NCBI RefSeq assembly: GCF_009728995.1
Contig: NZ_VTZW01000019.1
Span: 597,983-661,982 of the forward strand
DNA from: Streptomonospora sp. PA3
Lineage (GTDB): Bacteria > Actinomycetota > Actinomycetes > Streptosporangiales > Streptosporangiaceae
Length of the DNA stretch: 64,000 bases
Direction: 5' to 3'
Shown here: positions 24,751 through 33,560 of the stretch, piece after piece
Layout: the number at the start of each line of letters is the position of its first letter
Numbering within the stretch: the stretch's first letter is position 1
The notes under the pieces: model-generated
Told to the model about the DNA's origin: nothing
Databases searched by the model: none
The model's input: the letters and a program-made list of their open reading frames with translations, nothing else
Program-made: the position numbers and the translations under genes

Positions 24751-25260
24751 TCAGCGGCGCAGGGCGGCGATCAGCAGGACCACCGCGATCAGACCGCCGA
24801 CCCCGCCGACGGCCAGCAGGCCGACTCCCAGCCAGAGGAACAGGTCGAAGGCGCCTTCCTCGGTGCTCTGCGCTGTCACCGGGTCGCCGGGCGCGGCCGG
24901 GTCGTAGGCGACGGTGAGCCGCTCGCCCTCGTGGTAGGAGTCGGGGTTGAGCCCGCTCAGCCTGACCGAGGTGTACTGCTGTCCTTCGGCCTCGTAGTCG
25001 ACGTAGACCTCGATGTCGGTGTCCGTACGCCTGTCGTCGCCGGTCCCGCGGACGTCGGTGGTGGTCTCGCGGGCGCTGACCACGGCTTCGGCGCGGCCGG
25101 TATAGGCGGAGTAGTCCGCCTGCCCGACCATCACGAAGATCCCGCCGATGATCAGCAGGATGAATGCGGCCAGGCCGATCGGCAGAGCCACGGCCAGCGA
25201 CACGGCGCGCCGCGCCGTGCGCGGGGCTGCGGAACCCGGCGGATCGTACGAACCCTTCAT
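24751..25260 (-). CDS. DUF3592-family membrane protein
   Basis: 169 residues: a membrane segment at about 20-45, an extracytoplasmic beta-rich domain of about 75 residues (VYVDYEAEGQQYTSVRLSGL, GERLTVAYDPAAPGDP) and a second membrane segment at about 140-165. The layout and the VAYDPAAPGDP-type motif are typical of DUF3592. The function is unknown. Start ATG at 25260 follows AAGGGGC. Monocistronic by context. Confidence 0.8.
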   Translation of the reverse strand: MKGSYDPPGSAAPRTARRAVSLAVALPIGLAAFILLIIGGIFVMVGQADYSAYTGRAEAVVSARETTTDVRGTGDDRRTDTDIEVYVDYEAEGQQYTSVRLSGLNPDSYHEGERLTVAYDPAAPGDPVTAQSTEEGAFDLFLWLGVGLLAVGGVGGLIAVVLLIAALRR

Positions 25261-25600
25261 AGCGGCCCCTTCCGGCCTTGCCCTGCTCATTGCTGCCACC
25301 GCTTCGACGCGCGAGGGCACCGCTGCGTTCCACCCCGGGCACACCCGTCTCCGGCAGTCCCGCACCGGCGGTTTCCGCAGGGACGGCCCTGGGTAGCTGG
25401 CTGCCAACCCGCCGGGTGCTACCCATTGCCCGGGGGCCAGTGTGGGGAGTGCGCACCGCGGGCGCATTCCCCACACGTCTGCGCAGACTTCGCCGCGACC
25501 GCGGGTCGCGACTGATCCCCGGCGGCGTCCGGCCGCCCGGCCGGCCTCCCCCAGGTCGGCCTCCCTCTCCGCCGCGCCGCCGGCCGTCCCGGCCGAGCGG
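25261..25600. other. 340-base intergenic stretch with two inverted repeats
   Basis: No gene is supported. It contains GGGTAGC (25391-25397) repeated inverted at 25418-25424, and a stronger hairpin at 25441-25475: arms TGTGGGGAGTGCGC and GCGCATTCCCCACA match at 13 of 14 positions around a seven-base loop. Lying after the leftward amidase gene and before the DUF3592 promoter, the hairpin is a terminator candidate. Confidence 0.4.
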
Positions 25601-26848
25601 TCAGGGACCGTCCGACAGCGGACCCGCGATCGGACGGCCACCGGGCGGAGCCGAACAGGGTGCCGCGCCGGCATGGCTGATCCGTCCCAGGACGCGCCGC
25701 TCGTAGTCGGCGGCGGCGCGGATCAGCGTCTCGTCACCGCGGCGCGGTGCGACCAGTTGGAGCCCGACGGGGCTCCCGTCGGCCAGGACTCCGGCGGGCA
25801 GGCTGATCGCGGGATGCCCCGTGAGGTTGAACAGCCAGGTCAGCCCCACGCTCATCGCCTCGCCGGGGCCCTGCGGCCCGTGGGGCGGGTTGGGCGTGGT
25901 GGGCGTGGCCAGCAGGTCGGATTCGGCGAACAGCTCCGCCAGCCGCGCTTCGGTGCGGGGGTCGACACCCGCGGCGCCCCCCGGGGCGGCGCGCCTGGCC
26001 CGCCACCGCGCGGCCGGGTCCGCGAGGTCGAGGCCGGCCTCGCGGACCGCGGTTCCGCCACGCCGCGCCCACTCCCCCAGCGCCCCGGCCGCGGTCTCCG
26101 CCACTTCGGGATCCACGCGGTTGAAGCCCAGCGACGCCGACCACTCCACGCGGCGGACCGGCGCCGGGCACGCGCACCCGGCGGACGCCTCCCCCAGCAC
26201 GGCGCGGCGGTAGAGCGCGACGTCGGCGACGGAGCGGGTGATCGGGCCGCCCACCGTCAGCCCCGCGGGGTCGCGGGCCGGAAGCAGGCCCGTGGTCGGC
26301 TTGTATCCGACGACACCGCACCAGGCGGCGGGGATCCGGGTGGAGCCGGCGCCGTCGCTGGCGGTGGCCAGCGGCACCATGCCCGCGGCCACGGCCGCGC
26401 CCGAGCCCGCCGAGGACCCGCCTGGGCCGGCGCCCGGCCGCCGCGGGTTGGCCGTCAGCCCCCGCTCGGTGGCACCCCACGTCTTCCAGTCCGTACCGGG
26501 GCCGGGCACCGCGGTCGCGCCCACGGGCACCGCGCCGGCCGCCATCAACCGCCGCGCCTGGACGGAGGCGATCCCCTCGGACGCCTTCACTCCGATGGGC
26601 ACGCCGGCCAGCGCCAGGACGGCGCCGCGCGCCACGGCGGCGTCGACCTCCGCGGCACGCTCGCGCGCCCAGTCCGCCCAGACCGCGGAGAAGGCGTTGA
26701 CCTCCCCGTCCCTCCGGCGGATCGCGGCCAGGGCCGCGTCGACGAGCGCCGCGGCACCCGCCTCGCCGCGGCCGACCGACTCCGCGATCGCGGCCGCTCC
26801 CGCGAGAGCGAGGGCCGCCGCGTCCCGTGACGCCGGCGTATCGGCCAT
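25601..26848 (-). CDS. Amidase signature family hydrolase
   Basis: 415 residues. Ser-cisSer-Lys hydrolase: the catalytic Lys is in [12 protein letters not shown] near 85, and the Gly/Ser-rich signature [20 protein letters not shown] near 150 contains the cis-Ser and the nucleophile region in [20 protein letters not shown]. The C-terminal part includes [10 protein letters not shown] near 345. It is somewhat shorter than typical GatA-like members (about 470), with a compact middle. The substrate is unknown. It lies 54 bases downstream of an enoyl-CoA hydratase-like gene on the same strand, so they may form a small catabolic operon. Confidence 0.9.
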   Translation of the reverse strand: MADTPASRDAAALALAGAAAIAESVGRGEAGAAALVDAALAAIRRRDGEVNAFSAVWADWARERAAEVDAAVARGAVLALAGVPIGVKASEGIASVQARRLMAAGAVPVGATAVPGPGTDWKTWGATERGLTANPRRPGAGPGGSSAGSGAAVAAGMVPLATASDGAGSTRIPAAWCGVVGYKPTTGLLPARDPAGLTVGGPITRSVADVALYRRAVLGEASAGCACPAPVRRVEWSASLGFNRVDPEVAETAAGALGEWARRGGTAVREAGLDLADPAARWRARRAAPGGAAGVDPRTEARLAELFAESDLLATPTTPNPPHGPQGPGEAMSVGLTWLFNLTGHPAISLPAGVLADGSPVGLQLVAPRRGDETLIRAAADYERRVLGRISHAGAAPCSAPPGGRPIAGPLSDGP

Positions 26849-26902
26849 GAGAGGGATCCTCCTCCGCGGCTCCCCGCGGCCGCGGGGCGGAACAAGGGGC
26901 GG

Positions 26903-27739
26903 CTACCGGCCCCGCCAGGTCGTGGGGCGCTTTTCGCCGAAGGCGGCGACCGCGGTGCGGAAGTCCTCGCTGCCGTAGGTCCGTTCGATGAGATCGCGGT
27001 CGTCGGGGCGGTTGGCCTCGCGCAGGCGGCGCGCGGATTCCTTGGCCGCCCACATGGTGAGCGGGGCGTGTTCCGAGAGGGTCCGGGCCAGCGCCTCGGC
27101 ATCGGCGTCGAGGGAGTCCTCGGCCGCCATCCGGGCGACGAAGCCGGCGGCGCCCGCCTCCTCGGCGGTGAGCATCCGCGCGGTCAGCAGCAGGTCGAGC
27201 GTCCGGGCGGTGCCCAGGTGGTCCACCAGCAGGGAGAACGCGGGCATCGCCAGGCAGTTGCCGAGCGTTCGGGCGATGGGCACGCCGAACCGGGCCGAGG
27301 GCGCGGCGATGCGCAGGTCGCAGGCCGCGGCGATGGCCAGCCCCCCGCCCACGCAATAGCCGCGCACGGCCGCGACCGTGGGCACCCGCACCGCCGCCAG
27401 GCGGTCGATGACGGCACCGATGCGCCGCTCGTAGGCGACGCCGTCGGCGCCTCCGGTGAACCCGGCGAATTGGCCGATGTCGGTGCCGGCGACGAAGGCC
27501 GCGTCCCCGGCCCCGGTGAGCAGCATGACGCGAATGTTCTCGTCGGCGTCGGCCCGTTCGCAGGCCTCGGCCAGTCCGTCGTACATGGCCCAGGTCATGG
27601 CGTTGCGGCGGGCGGGGCGGTTGAAGGTCACACTCAGCACGCCGCCGTGCTCGGCCACCAGCAACTCCTGCCCGCCGTCCCCACCGCCGGAGCCGGCCCG
27701 CTGGGCGGGCGCGGAGCACGCGGCCGTGTCCTCGCTCAT
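26903..27739 (-). CDS. Enoyl-CoA hydratase/isomerase family protein
   Basis: 278 residues of the crotonase fold. Visible: VTFNRPARRNAMTWAMYDGL near 40, the oxyanion-loop AFVAGTDIGQFAGF near 80 and VRGYCVGGGLAIAAACDLRI near 120. The usual catalytic Glu positions after the GGG loop read ARTLGNCLAMPAF, so a standard hydratase mechanism is doubtful; other crotonases (isomerase, hydrolase) are possible. ATG at 27739 is set by GGGGAGGCAGGAC just upstream. The first 22 residues are a low-complexity extension. Confidence 0.88.
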   Translation of the reverse strand: MSEDTAACSAPAQRAGSGGGDGGQELLVAEHGGVLSVTFNRPARRNAMTWAMYDGLAEACERADADENIRVMLLTGAGDAAFVAGTDIGQFAGFTGGADGVAYERRIGAVIDRLAAVRVPTVAAVRGYCVGGGLAIAAACDLRIAAPSARFGVPIARTLGNCLAMPAFSLLVDHLGTARTLDLLLTARMLTAEEAGAAGFVARMAAEDSLDADAEALARTLSEHAPLTMWAAKESARRLREANRPDDRDLIERTYGSEDFRTAVAAFGEKRPTTWRGR

Positions 27740-27863
27740 GTCCTGCCTCCCCTTCGGCTCGAAGCCTGCTTGGCACCCGGCGGCCGTCCTCGCGCGCACC
27801 GGTTCGCAAGCATTGTCGCCCGCCCTGCCCGCCGGCCGGCGGGCAGGGCGCGGCTTGCGGCGC

Positions 27864-28268
27864 TCAGCGCTCCCGGCGACCACCCGCACGCAGGCGCTGG
27901 AGCCCCAGGGCGAGCAGGCCCGCGAGCGCCCCCCAGACCGCGTTGGTCAGCAGCACGGGCACGATCGCCACCGGCTGCGCCAGCGGCCCCTGCAGCTCGC
28001 CGCCGAGCGTGGCCGACAGGACGCCGCTGAGCACGATCGACAGCACGGCGTAGACCAGCCCCGCACAGACCAGGGTCAGCACCGGCTGACCGACGCGGTA
28101 CAGGCCTACCACCGCGATCCACACGAGCGATATCGCGACCGTGGCGAGAATCGGTGCGGAGACGTCCACGCCCTCCACCTGGTTGGTGACGATGTTCAGC
28201 AGCGGCCGAACCAGTGCGAGGGCGCCGAGACCCACCACCAGCGGCCACCTGAGCCGTTTGAAGTCCAC
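27864..28268 (-). CDS. Small four-helix membrane protein of unknown function
   Basis: 134 residues with four hydrophobic segments (about 8-25, 38-58, 64-86, 100-122). No catalytic motif. The third segment (VLTLVCAGLVYAVLSIVLSG) resembles LLALLAVGAVYGVLLGVV of the protein at 24188-24649, and both are followed by a Gly-rich loop and a last helix ending in basic residues. GTG at 28268 is chosen because GAGG lies five bases upstream; the frame continues upstream without a better site. Confidence 0.65.
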   Translation of the reverse strand: MDFKRLRWPLVVGLGALALVRPLLNIVTNQVEGVDVSAPILATVAISLVWIAVVGLYRVGQPVLTLVCAGLVYAVLSIVLSGVLSATLGGELQGPLAQPVAIVPVLLTNAVWGALAGLLALGLQRLRAGGRRER

Positions 28269-28428
28269 GGCCTCGACGCTAGAGCGAACCCGGTCGCTCG
28301 GACATCGGCCTGTGAGCGCACATTCCCATACATCGCAAGGCGGATCGGGTGGCTGCGCGCGGCCGACGAGGACGGTGGGTGGTCGGAAGCCCCACCGGGG
28401 TTGGGCGGGAAACGCGCCCGGCGCCCGA

Positions 28429-29742
28429 TCAGCGGGAGTGCGGGTCACCGGCTTGCATGTCCCCGCCCGGAGACGCGCCCGGGCCGCCGCCCGCGGGGGC
28501 ATCCGGCGGCCGGCCCTCCGGGGCGGACGACCCCGGCGGTTCGTTCGCGCCTCCGTCCTCGGGCGGGGACTGCCGGGCAGGCCGCGGGAACCGGCTCGCG
28601 ACCACGATGTCGGTGGAGGAGTGCGCCAGGATCGAGATCACGATGGCCAGGGCCGCCAGGTGGAACAGCTCATCGCTGCGCGCGAGGTCGGACTCCAGCA
28701 CGAGCAGGCCATAGACCACCGAGGCGAACCCCTTGGGGCCGAACCAGGCGACCGCGGTCCGCTCGCGCTTGCCCAGCCCCGACCCGGCCAGGGCCAGCAG
28801 CATCGCGACCGGGCGCGCCACCAGCAGCACCAGGAACGCGAAGATCCACCCGCTCAGCGGGATCTCGGCGAGGAAGGTCGGCGACATCAGTGCGCCGAAC
28901 GCCAGCAGGGCGGCGAGCTTGAGCAGTTCGGCGATCGACTCGCCGAACCGGTCGAAGGCCGCGCGCATCTCCGGGCTCGCCGTCGCGATCGCCACCCCGG
29001 CGGTGAAGGCGGCCAGGAACATGTTGGCGTGCGTGAGCAGGCACAGCGCGAGGACGATCAGGCCGATGGCGAAGGCGCCGAGCGGCTCGTAGCGCGTGGT
29101 CGCGGTCAGCCAGGGCAGGCGCTCCAGCGCGATCCCGACCAGGGCGACGCCGACGCCCACCAGTACGCCCAGGCCCAGTTCCCCCGCGAGCGCCGCCGGG
29201 TGCGACGCCTTGTCCGCGGCCAGGGCCAGCAGCACCACGACGATCGGCAGCGTGATCCCGTCGTTGAGCCCCGATTCGACGTTGAGCAGGTGGCGGACCC
29301 GGTAGGGCACCCGTTCCCGCGACAGCAGCGCAGCGGCGAAGACCGGGTCGGTCGGCGAGAGCACCGCCGCGATCAGCAGCGCCTCCGGCCAGTCCAGCCC
29401 GACCAGGTAGCGGGCCACCAGCGCGATCAGCGCGAAGGTGAGGGGCATGCCCAAGCCGAGGGCGCGCGCGGGCAGCCTCCAGTGCGCGCGCAGGTCGCGC
29501 ACGTCGAGCCGCATGCCGTCGGTGAACAGGACCGCGAACAGCGCGCCCTCGGCCAGCAGCCGCACCGAGTGGGTTCCCCCCGTCAGCGGCACCAGCGCCA
29601 GGACTCCCTCGCCGAGCACGAACCCGGCGACCAGGAACAGCACGGCCGTGGACAGCACGGTGCGGTGCGCGATTCCCGAGATCAGCACCGCGGCGAACAG
29701 CACCACCGCGAAAGCCAGCACCAGCTCGACCAATGTCCGCAC
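28429..29742 (-). CDS. Cation:proton antiporter, CPA1/NhaP type
   Basis: 437 residues with about 12 membrane segments. CPA1 hallmarks: FTDGMRLDVRDL near 78, the carboxylate-bearing SPTDPVFAAALLSRERVP near 130 and ESGLNDGITLPIVV near 158; FGPKGFASVVYGLL near 345. Such proteins exchange Na+ or K+ for H+ and set cytoplasmic pH. The last 50 residues are a hydrophilic Pro/Gly/Asp-rich tail of the cytoplasmic side. GTG start at 29742. It stands alone. Confidence 0.9.
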   Translation of the reverse strand: MRTLVELVLAFAVVLFAAVLISGIAHRTVLSTAVLFLVAGFVLGEGVLALVPLTGGTHSVRLLAEGALFAVLFTDGMRLDVRDLRAHWRLPARALGLGMPLTFALIALVARYLVGLDWPEALLIAAVLSPTDPVFAAALLSRERVPYRVRHLLNVESGLNDGITLPIVVVLLALAADKASHPAALAGELGLGVLVGVGVALVGIALERLPWLTATTRYEPLGAFAIGLIVLALCLLTHANMFLAAFTAGVAIATASPEMRAAFDRFGESIAELLKLAALLAFGALMSPTFLAEIPLSGWIFAFLVLLVARPVAMLLALAGSGLGKRERTAVAWFGPKGFASVVYGLLVLESDLARSDELFHLAALAIVISILAHSSTDIVVASRFPRPARQSPPEDGGANEPPGSSAPEGRPPDAPAGGGPGASPGGDMQAGDPHSR

Positions 29743-29958
29743 CCCTCAGCAGCGGAAGACCGCCGTCGTCGGCCGCGTCCGGGGGTGCGCGATCGGCGCC
29801 CGTCCGGCGCGCCCGCACCCCGTTCCGCGCTGGCGCCTACCCGGCCCGGCGCCGGGCCATGCGGGCCCGGGCCGCACGCCGGCGTCGGCGCAGGAGCGCG
29901 GGCACGCGGGCACCGGCGGCCCGTAGCGGGCACGCGCGCGGCTCTGGCTACGGCCTGC

Positions 29959-30074
29959 ACGGCCGCTGGGCGCGCTCGGGATCGGGGCCGCCGGCCGGCT
30001 CGGTCAGCCGGCGCGGCACCACCTGCCAGGACAGGCGGTCCCTGAGTCGGCCGCAGCCGACCACCTCGCCGCGG
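29959..30074 (-). pseudogene. Decayed duplicate of part of the adjacent VOC gene
   Basis: This stretch aligns with 30174-30296, inside the VOC gene, at roughly 80-85% identity. Shared runs include GCTGGGCGCGCTCGGGATCG and CGGCGCGGCACCACCTGCCA. A three-base deletion and several substitutions separate them, and neither the beginning nor the end of the gene is present here, so it cannot make the protein. It is a partial tandem duplication directly downstream of the intact gene. The rest of the 29743-30104 gap shows nothing else recognisable. Confidence 0.75.
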
Positions 30075-30104
30075 CCCGCCCGGAGCCGCGGTGGATGTGA
30101 GAGG

Positions 30105-30584
30105 CTACGCCGCGCCGTCGGCGGCGGCCTCCACCGCGGCGATGTCGATCTTGCGCATACCGAACATCGCCTGCATGGCCCGCTGGGCGCGCTCGGGATC
30201 GGGGTCGCTGGTCAGCTCGGTTAGCCGGCGCGGCACCACCTGCCAGGACAGGCCGTAGCGGTCCTTGAGCCAGCCGCACTGGACCTCCTCGCCGCCGCCC
30301 TCCAGCAGCCGCGACCAGTAGTAGTCCACCTCCGCCTGGTCGGCGCAGTCGATGTAGAGCGAGACGGCCTCGTTGAAGGTGAACGCGGGACCGGCGTCGA
30401 GCGCGATGTAGCGCTGGCCGGCCAGTTCGAAGGTCACGGTCTTGACCGTGACGTCGGAGTCGGGTGCCGTCTGGCCGAAGTCGACGATCTCCACGATCCG
30501 CGAGCCGTCGAAGATGGAGGTGTAGAACTTGGCGGCCTCTTCGGCCTGGTTGTCGAACCACAGATGGGTCATGATCTTCTGCAC
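30105..30584 (-). CDS. VOC-superfamily protein, PhnB/3-demethylubiquinone methyltransferase-like
   Basis: 159 residues of the glyoxalase/bleomycin-resistance fold, PhnB subtype: HLWFDNQAEEAAKFYTSIF at the start, TVTFELAGQRYIALDAGPAF near 55, SLYIDCADQAEVDYYWSRL near 80 and CGWLKDRYGLSWQVVP near 105. Members of this branch often lack proven activity. GTG at 30584 is fixed by AAGGAG seven bases upstream, much better than extending the open frame. A broken copy of its central part follows downstream. Confidence 0.88.
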   Translation of the reverse strand: MQKIMTHLWFDNQAEEAAKFYTSIFDGSRIVEIVDFGQTAPDSDVTVKTVTFELAGQRYIALDAGPAFTFNEAVSLYIDCADQAEVDYYWSRLLEGGGEEVQCGWLKDRYGLSWQVVPRRLTELTSDPDPERAQRAMQAMFGMRKIDIAAVEAAADGAA

Positions 30585-30856
30585 GTCGTGCTCCTTCGCC
30601 CGTGCGGGTCCGCGGGGCGGATCCGCCGCCTCGGTGGGGGCACCGCCGTCAGCGCCGCGATGCCCAGAGGGTAGACCGGCGCCGACCCGCGGACTCATCG
30701 CCGCGGGCGCGGATTTCCGCGCGGATTTCCGCGGCGTGCCGTGGCGGTGGAGCACCGGCCGCGCGGGCGGACGGCCGCCCTGAGGCGGTGATGCCCCGGT
30801 CGCCGCGGCCGTTCCCCGGTCTCCGGTGGGATTCCGCCGGCGGGGCGCAGCCCGCC

Positions 30857-31357
30857 TCAGTCGACGCCGATGCGGTGCAGGCGCACGTCGCTCAGCCGGC
30901 CGTCGGCGGCGGTCGCGGTCATGTAGGTGTGGTGGGGCTGGCGGCGGCGGTCGGTGGGCGATCCGGGGTTGAGCAGCCGCAACCCGTTGGGCGCGGTGGA
31001 GTCCCAGGGGATGTGGGAGTGGCCGAACACCAGCGCGTCGGCGTCGCCGAACCGCTCGGCGCACCGCTTCTCGCGCCCTTTGGCCTGGCCGGTCTCGTGC
31101 ACGACGGCCAGGCACACGCCCTCCAGCGTCACCCGGGCGACCTCGGGCAGCCGCTCGCGCAGTTCGGGGCCGTCGTTGTTGCCGTAGACCCCCACGAGCC
31201 GGCGCGCACGCGCCCGCAGGTCCTCCAGCGAGGCCAGGTCGACCCAGTCGCCGGCGTGCACCACCACGTCGGCGCGCTCGGCCTCGTCGCGGACCTGCGC
31301 GGGCAGCTCCCGCGCCCGCCGCGGGATGTGGGTGTCGGAGACGATCAGCAGCCGCAT
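30857..31357 (-). CDS. YfcE/MJ0936-type metallophosphoesterase
   Basis: 166 residues with all calcineurin-like motifs: SDTHIPRRARELP near 7, VVHAGDWVD near 32, VYGNNDGPELRERLP near 56, AVVHETGQAKG near 84 and VFGHSHIPWDS near 109, followed by LLNPGSPTDRRRQP. The family are small di-metal phosphodiesterases. The classical HGH... second motif is HETGQ here, as in many actinobacterial members. ATG at 31357. Confidence 0.92.
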   Translation of the reverse strand: MRLLIVSDTHIPRRARELPAQVRDEAERADVVVHAGDWVDLASLEDLRARARRLVGVYGNNDGPELRERLPEVARVTLEGVCLAVVHETGQAKGREKRCAERFGDADALVFGHSHIPWDSTAPNGLRLLNPGSPTDRRRQPHHTYMTATAADGRLSDVRLHRIGVD

Positions 31358-31498
31358 CCCGTTCAGCCTAGCCAGGGGGGCACCCCGGGAGCGGCCCGCC
31401 CCGCCCGCGGACCGGCGGACATGGCGGAGGGCGCTCCGGCGGTGGCCGTCCGCAACCTCCGGCCCGTCTGCGGCGCCCCGCACCGGGGCGCCCGCCCA

Positions 31499-31529
31499 TT
31501 GACTTCAAGTTAGCTTGAGGTTCTAGTGT
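31499..31529 (+). promoter_or_regulatory. SoxR/MerR-type promoter of the ABC exporter gene
   Basis: The 18-base palindrome CTTCAAGTTAGCTTGAGG (31503-31520) matches the SoxR box CCTCAAGTTAACTTGAGG at 16 of 18 positions. A -35-like TTGACT (31499-31504) and a -10-like TAGTGT (31524-31529) flank it with a 19-base spacer, the over-long spacing that MerR-family activators such as SoxR correct by bending DNA. It lies 80 bases before the exporter start. No soxR gene is in the window. Confidence 0.82.
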
Positions 31530-31609
31530 CGGCCCTGCCGTGGGATACGGCGGCGATGCCGCGGCCGCCGCCGCTCCCGGACTCCGCCGAGCCGACAGGG
31601 TGATCCACA

Positions 31610-33508
31610 TTGAGCATGGAGATCAGCGCGTGGACCTCGATGTACCACGCCGTGCACGCGCCGGACGACCGCCGGCCGTTCTCCGCGGCCACGCTGCGGC
31701 GCATCGGCCGCTTCGCGCGCCCCCACCGGCGCGGACTGGCGGCCTTCGTCGTTCTCAGCAGCACCACGGCCGCGCTGGCGGTGGCGACACCGCTGCTGGC
31801 CGGGCGCATCGTCGACGCGATCGTCGCCGCCGCGCCCCTGGGCGACATCCTGCGCCTCGCCGCGCTGATCGCGGCGATCGCCCTGGCCGAGGCCGGGCTC
31901 GGCCTGCTCACGCGGTGGTTCTCCGCCCGGATCGGCGAGGGGCTGATCCTGGACCTGCGTTCGGCCGTCTACGACCACGTGCAGCGGCTGCCGGTCGCCT
32001 TCTTCACCCGCACCCGCACCGGCGCGCTGGTCAGCAGGCTCAACAACGACGTCATCGGCGCGCAGCGGGCGTTCTCCGACACCCTCTCGGGTGTCGTGGG
32101 CAACCTGGTGACACTGGTGCTGACGCTGGCGGCAATGCTCGCCCTGTCCTGGCAGATCACGCTGGTCTCCCTGCTGCTGCTGCCGATGTTCGTGATACCG
32201 GCCCGGCGGATGGGCGGCCGGCTGGCGCGGCTGGAGCGCGAGGCCGCGGACCACAATGCGGCCATGGGCACCCGCATGACCGAGCGGTTCTCCGCGGGCG
32301 GCGCCGTGCTGGTCAAGCTCTTCGGCCGCCCCGAGCAGGAGTCGGCGGAGTTCCGCATCCGGGCGCAGCGGGTGCGCGACATCGGGGTGCGCACCGCCAT
32401 GCTGCAGACCACGTTCATGACCGCGCTGACGCTGGTCTCGGCACTGGCGCTGGCCTTCGTCTACGGGATCGGCGGCTTCCTGGCGCTGAGCGGGACCCTG
32501 GAGGCCGGCGCCGTGGTGGCGCTGGCGATGCTGCTGACCCGGCTCTACGCCCCGCTGACCGAGCTGGCCGGCGCCCGGGTGGAGGTCATGAGCGCGCTGG
32601 TGAGCTTCGAGCGGGTCTTCGAGGTGCTCGACCTGGAGCCCATGATCAAGGAGCGGCCCGGCGCCGTAGCGGTGCCCGATGGCCCGGTCTCGGTGGAGTT
32701 CGACGGGGTCTCCTTCGCCTATCCCAGCGCCGAGAAGGTGTCGCTGGCCTCGCTGGAGGAGATCTCCGCACTGGACACCCGGGCCGGCGAAACGGTCCTG
32801 CACGAGGTGTCCTTCCGCGCCGAGCCGGGCCAGACGGTGGCGCTGGTGGGCTCCTCGGGCGCGGGCAAGTCCACCATCGCCTCGCTGCTGCCGCGCCTTT
32901 ACGACGCCGACGACGGCGCGGTCCGCCTGGGCGGGGTCGACGTGCGCGACCTGTCGGCCGAGTCGCTGCGCCGGACGCTGGGTGTGGTGACCCAAGACGG
33001 GCACCTCTTCCACGACACGGTGCGCGCCAACCTGCTGCTGGCCCGGCCCGATGCCGACGACGCCCAGCTGTGGGACGCGCTGCGCCGGGCCCGGCTGGAG
33101 GAGCTGGTGGCGTCCTTGCCCGAGGGGCTGGACACCGTCGTGGGCGAACGGGGCTACCGCTTCTCCGGCGGCGAGCGCCAGCGGCTGACCATCGCCCGGC
33201 TGCTGCTGGCCCGGCCCCGCGTGGTGATCCTGGACGAGGCGACCGCGCACCTGGACTCCACCTCCGAGGCGGCGGTGCAGGAGGCGCTGGCCGAGGCGCT
33301 GGAGGGCCGCACCGCGGTGGTCATCGCCCACCGCCTGTCCACGGTGCGCGCCGCCGACCTGATCCTGGTGGTCGAGGGCGGCCGGATCGCCGAGCGCGGC
33401 ACCCACGAGGAGCTGCTGGCCGCGGGCGGGCGCTACGAGGTGCTGTACCGCACCCAGTTCGCCGCCTCCGGCGAGGACTCCCCCGCCCCGATCGAACCGG
33501 TCCGGTGA
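31610..33508 (+). CDS. ABC exporter, fused permease-ATPase
   Basis: 632 residues. Six membrane segments in residues 35-310, with the exporter coupling motif FFTRTRTGALVSRLNNDV near 133. The ATPase domain follows: Walker A GSSGAGKST near 415, Q-loop VVTQDGHLFHDTVR, signature FSGGERQRLTIARLLL near 523, Walker B VVILDEATAHLDS and the switch His in AHRLST. About 25 extra residues (EKVSLASLEEISALDTRAGE) sit just before the Walker A region. It would act as a homodimer or with another half exporting a drug or redox-active compound. The SoxR-type promoter upstream supports induction by redox-cycling metabolites. Start is TTG 31610 or ATG 31616; AGGGTG is better spaced for the TTG. Confidence 0.93.
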   Translation: MSMEISAWTSMYHAVHAPDDRRPFSAATLRRIGRFARPHRRGLAAFVVLSSTTAALAVATPLLAGRIVDAIVAAAPLGDILRLAALIAAIALAEAGLGLLTRWFSARIGEGLILDLRSAVYDHVQRLPVAFFTRTRTGALVSRLNNDVIGAQRAFSDTLSGVVGNLVTLVLTLAAMLALSWQITLVSLLLLPMFVIPARRMGGRLARLEREAADHNAAMGTRMTERFSAGGAVLVKLFGRPEQESAEFRIRAQRVRDIGVRTAMLQTTFMTALTLVSALALAFVYGIGGFLALSGTLEAGAVVALAMLLTRLYAPLTELAGARVEVMSALVSFERVFEVLDLEPMIKERPGAVAVPDGPVSVEFDGVSFAYPSAEKVSLASLEEISALDTRAGETVLHEVSFRAEPGQTVALVGSSGAGKSTIASLLPRLYDADDGAVRLGGVDVRDLSAESLRRTLGVVTQDGHLFHDTVRANLLLARPDADDAQLWDALRRARLEELVASLPEGLDTVVGERGYRFSGGERQRLTIARLLLARPRVVILDEATAHLDSTSEAAVQEALAEALEGRTAVVIAHRLSTVRAADLILVVEGGRIAERGTHEELLAAGGRYEVLYRTQFAASGEDSPAPIEPVR

Positions 33509-33560
33509 GGGCGCGGGAGGCGGGCGCGCGGCCGCGCGCGCCGACCGGCCCCGGCGTTCG

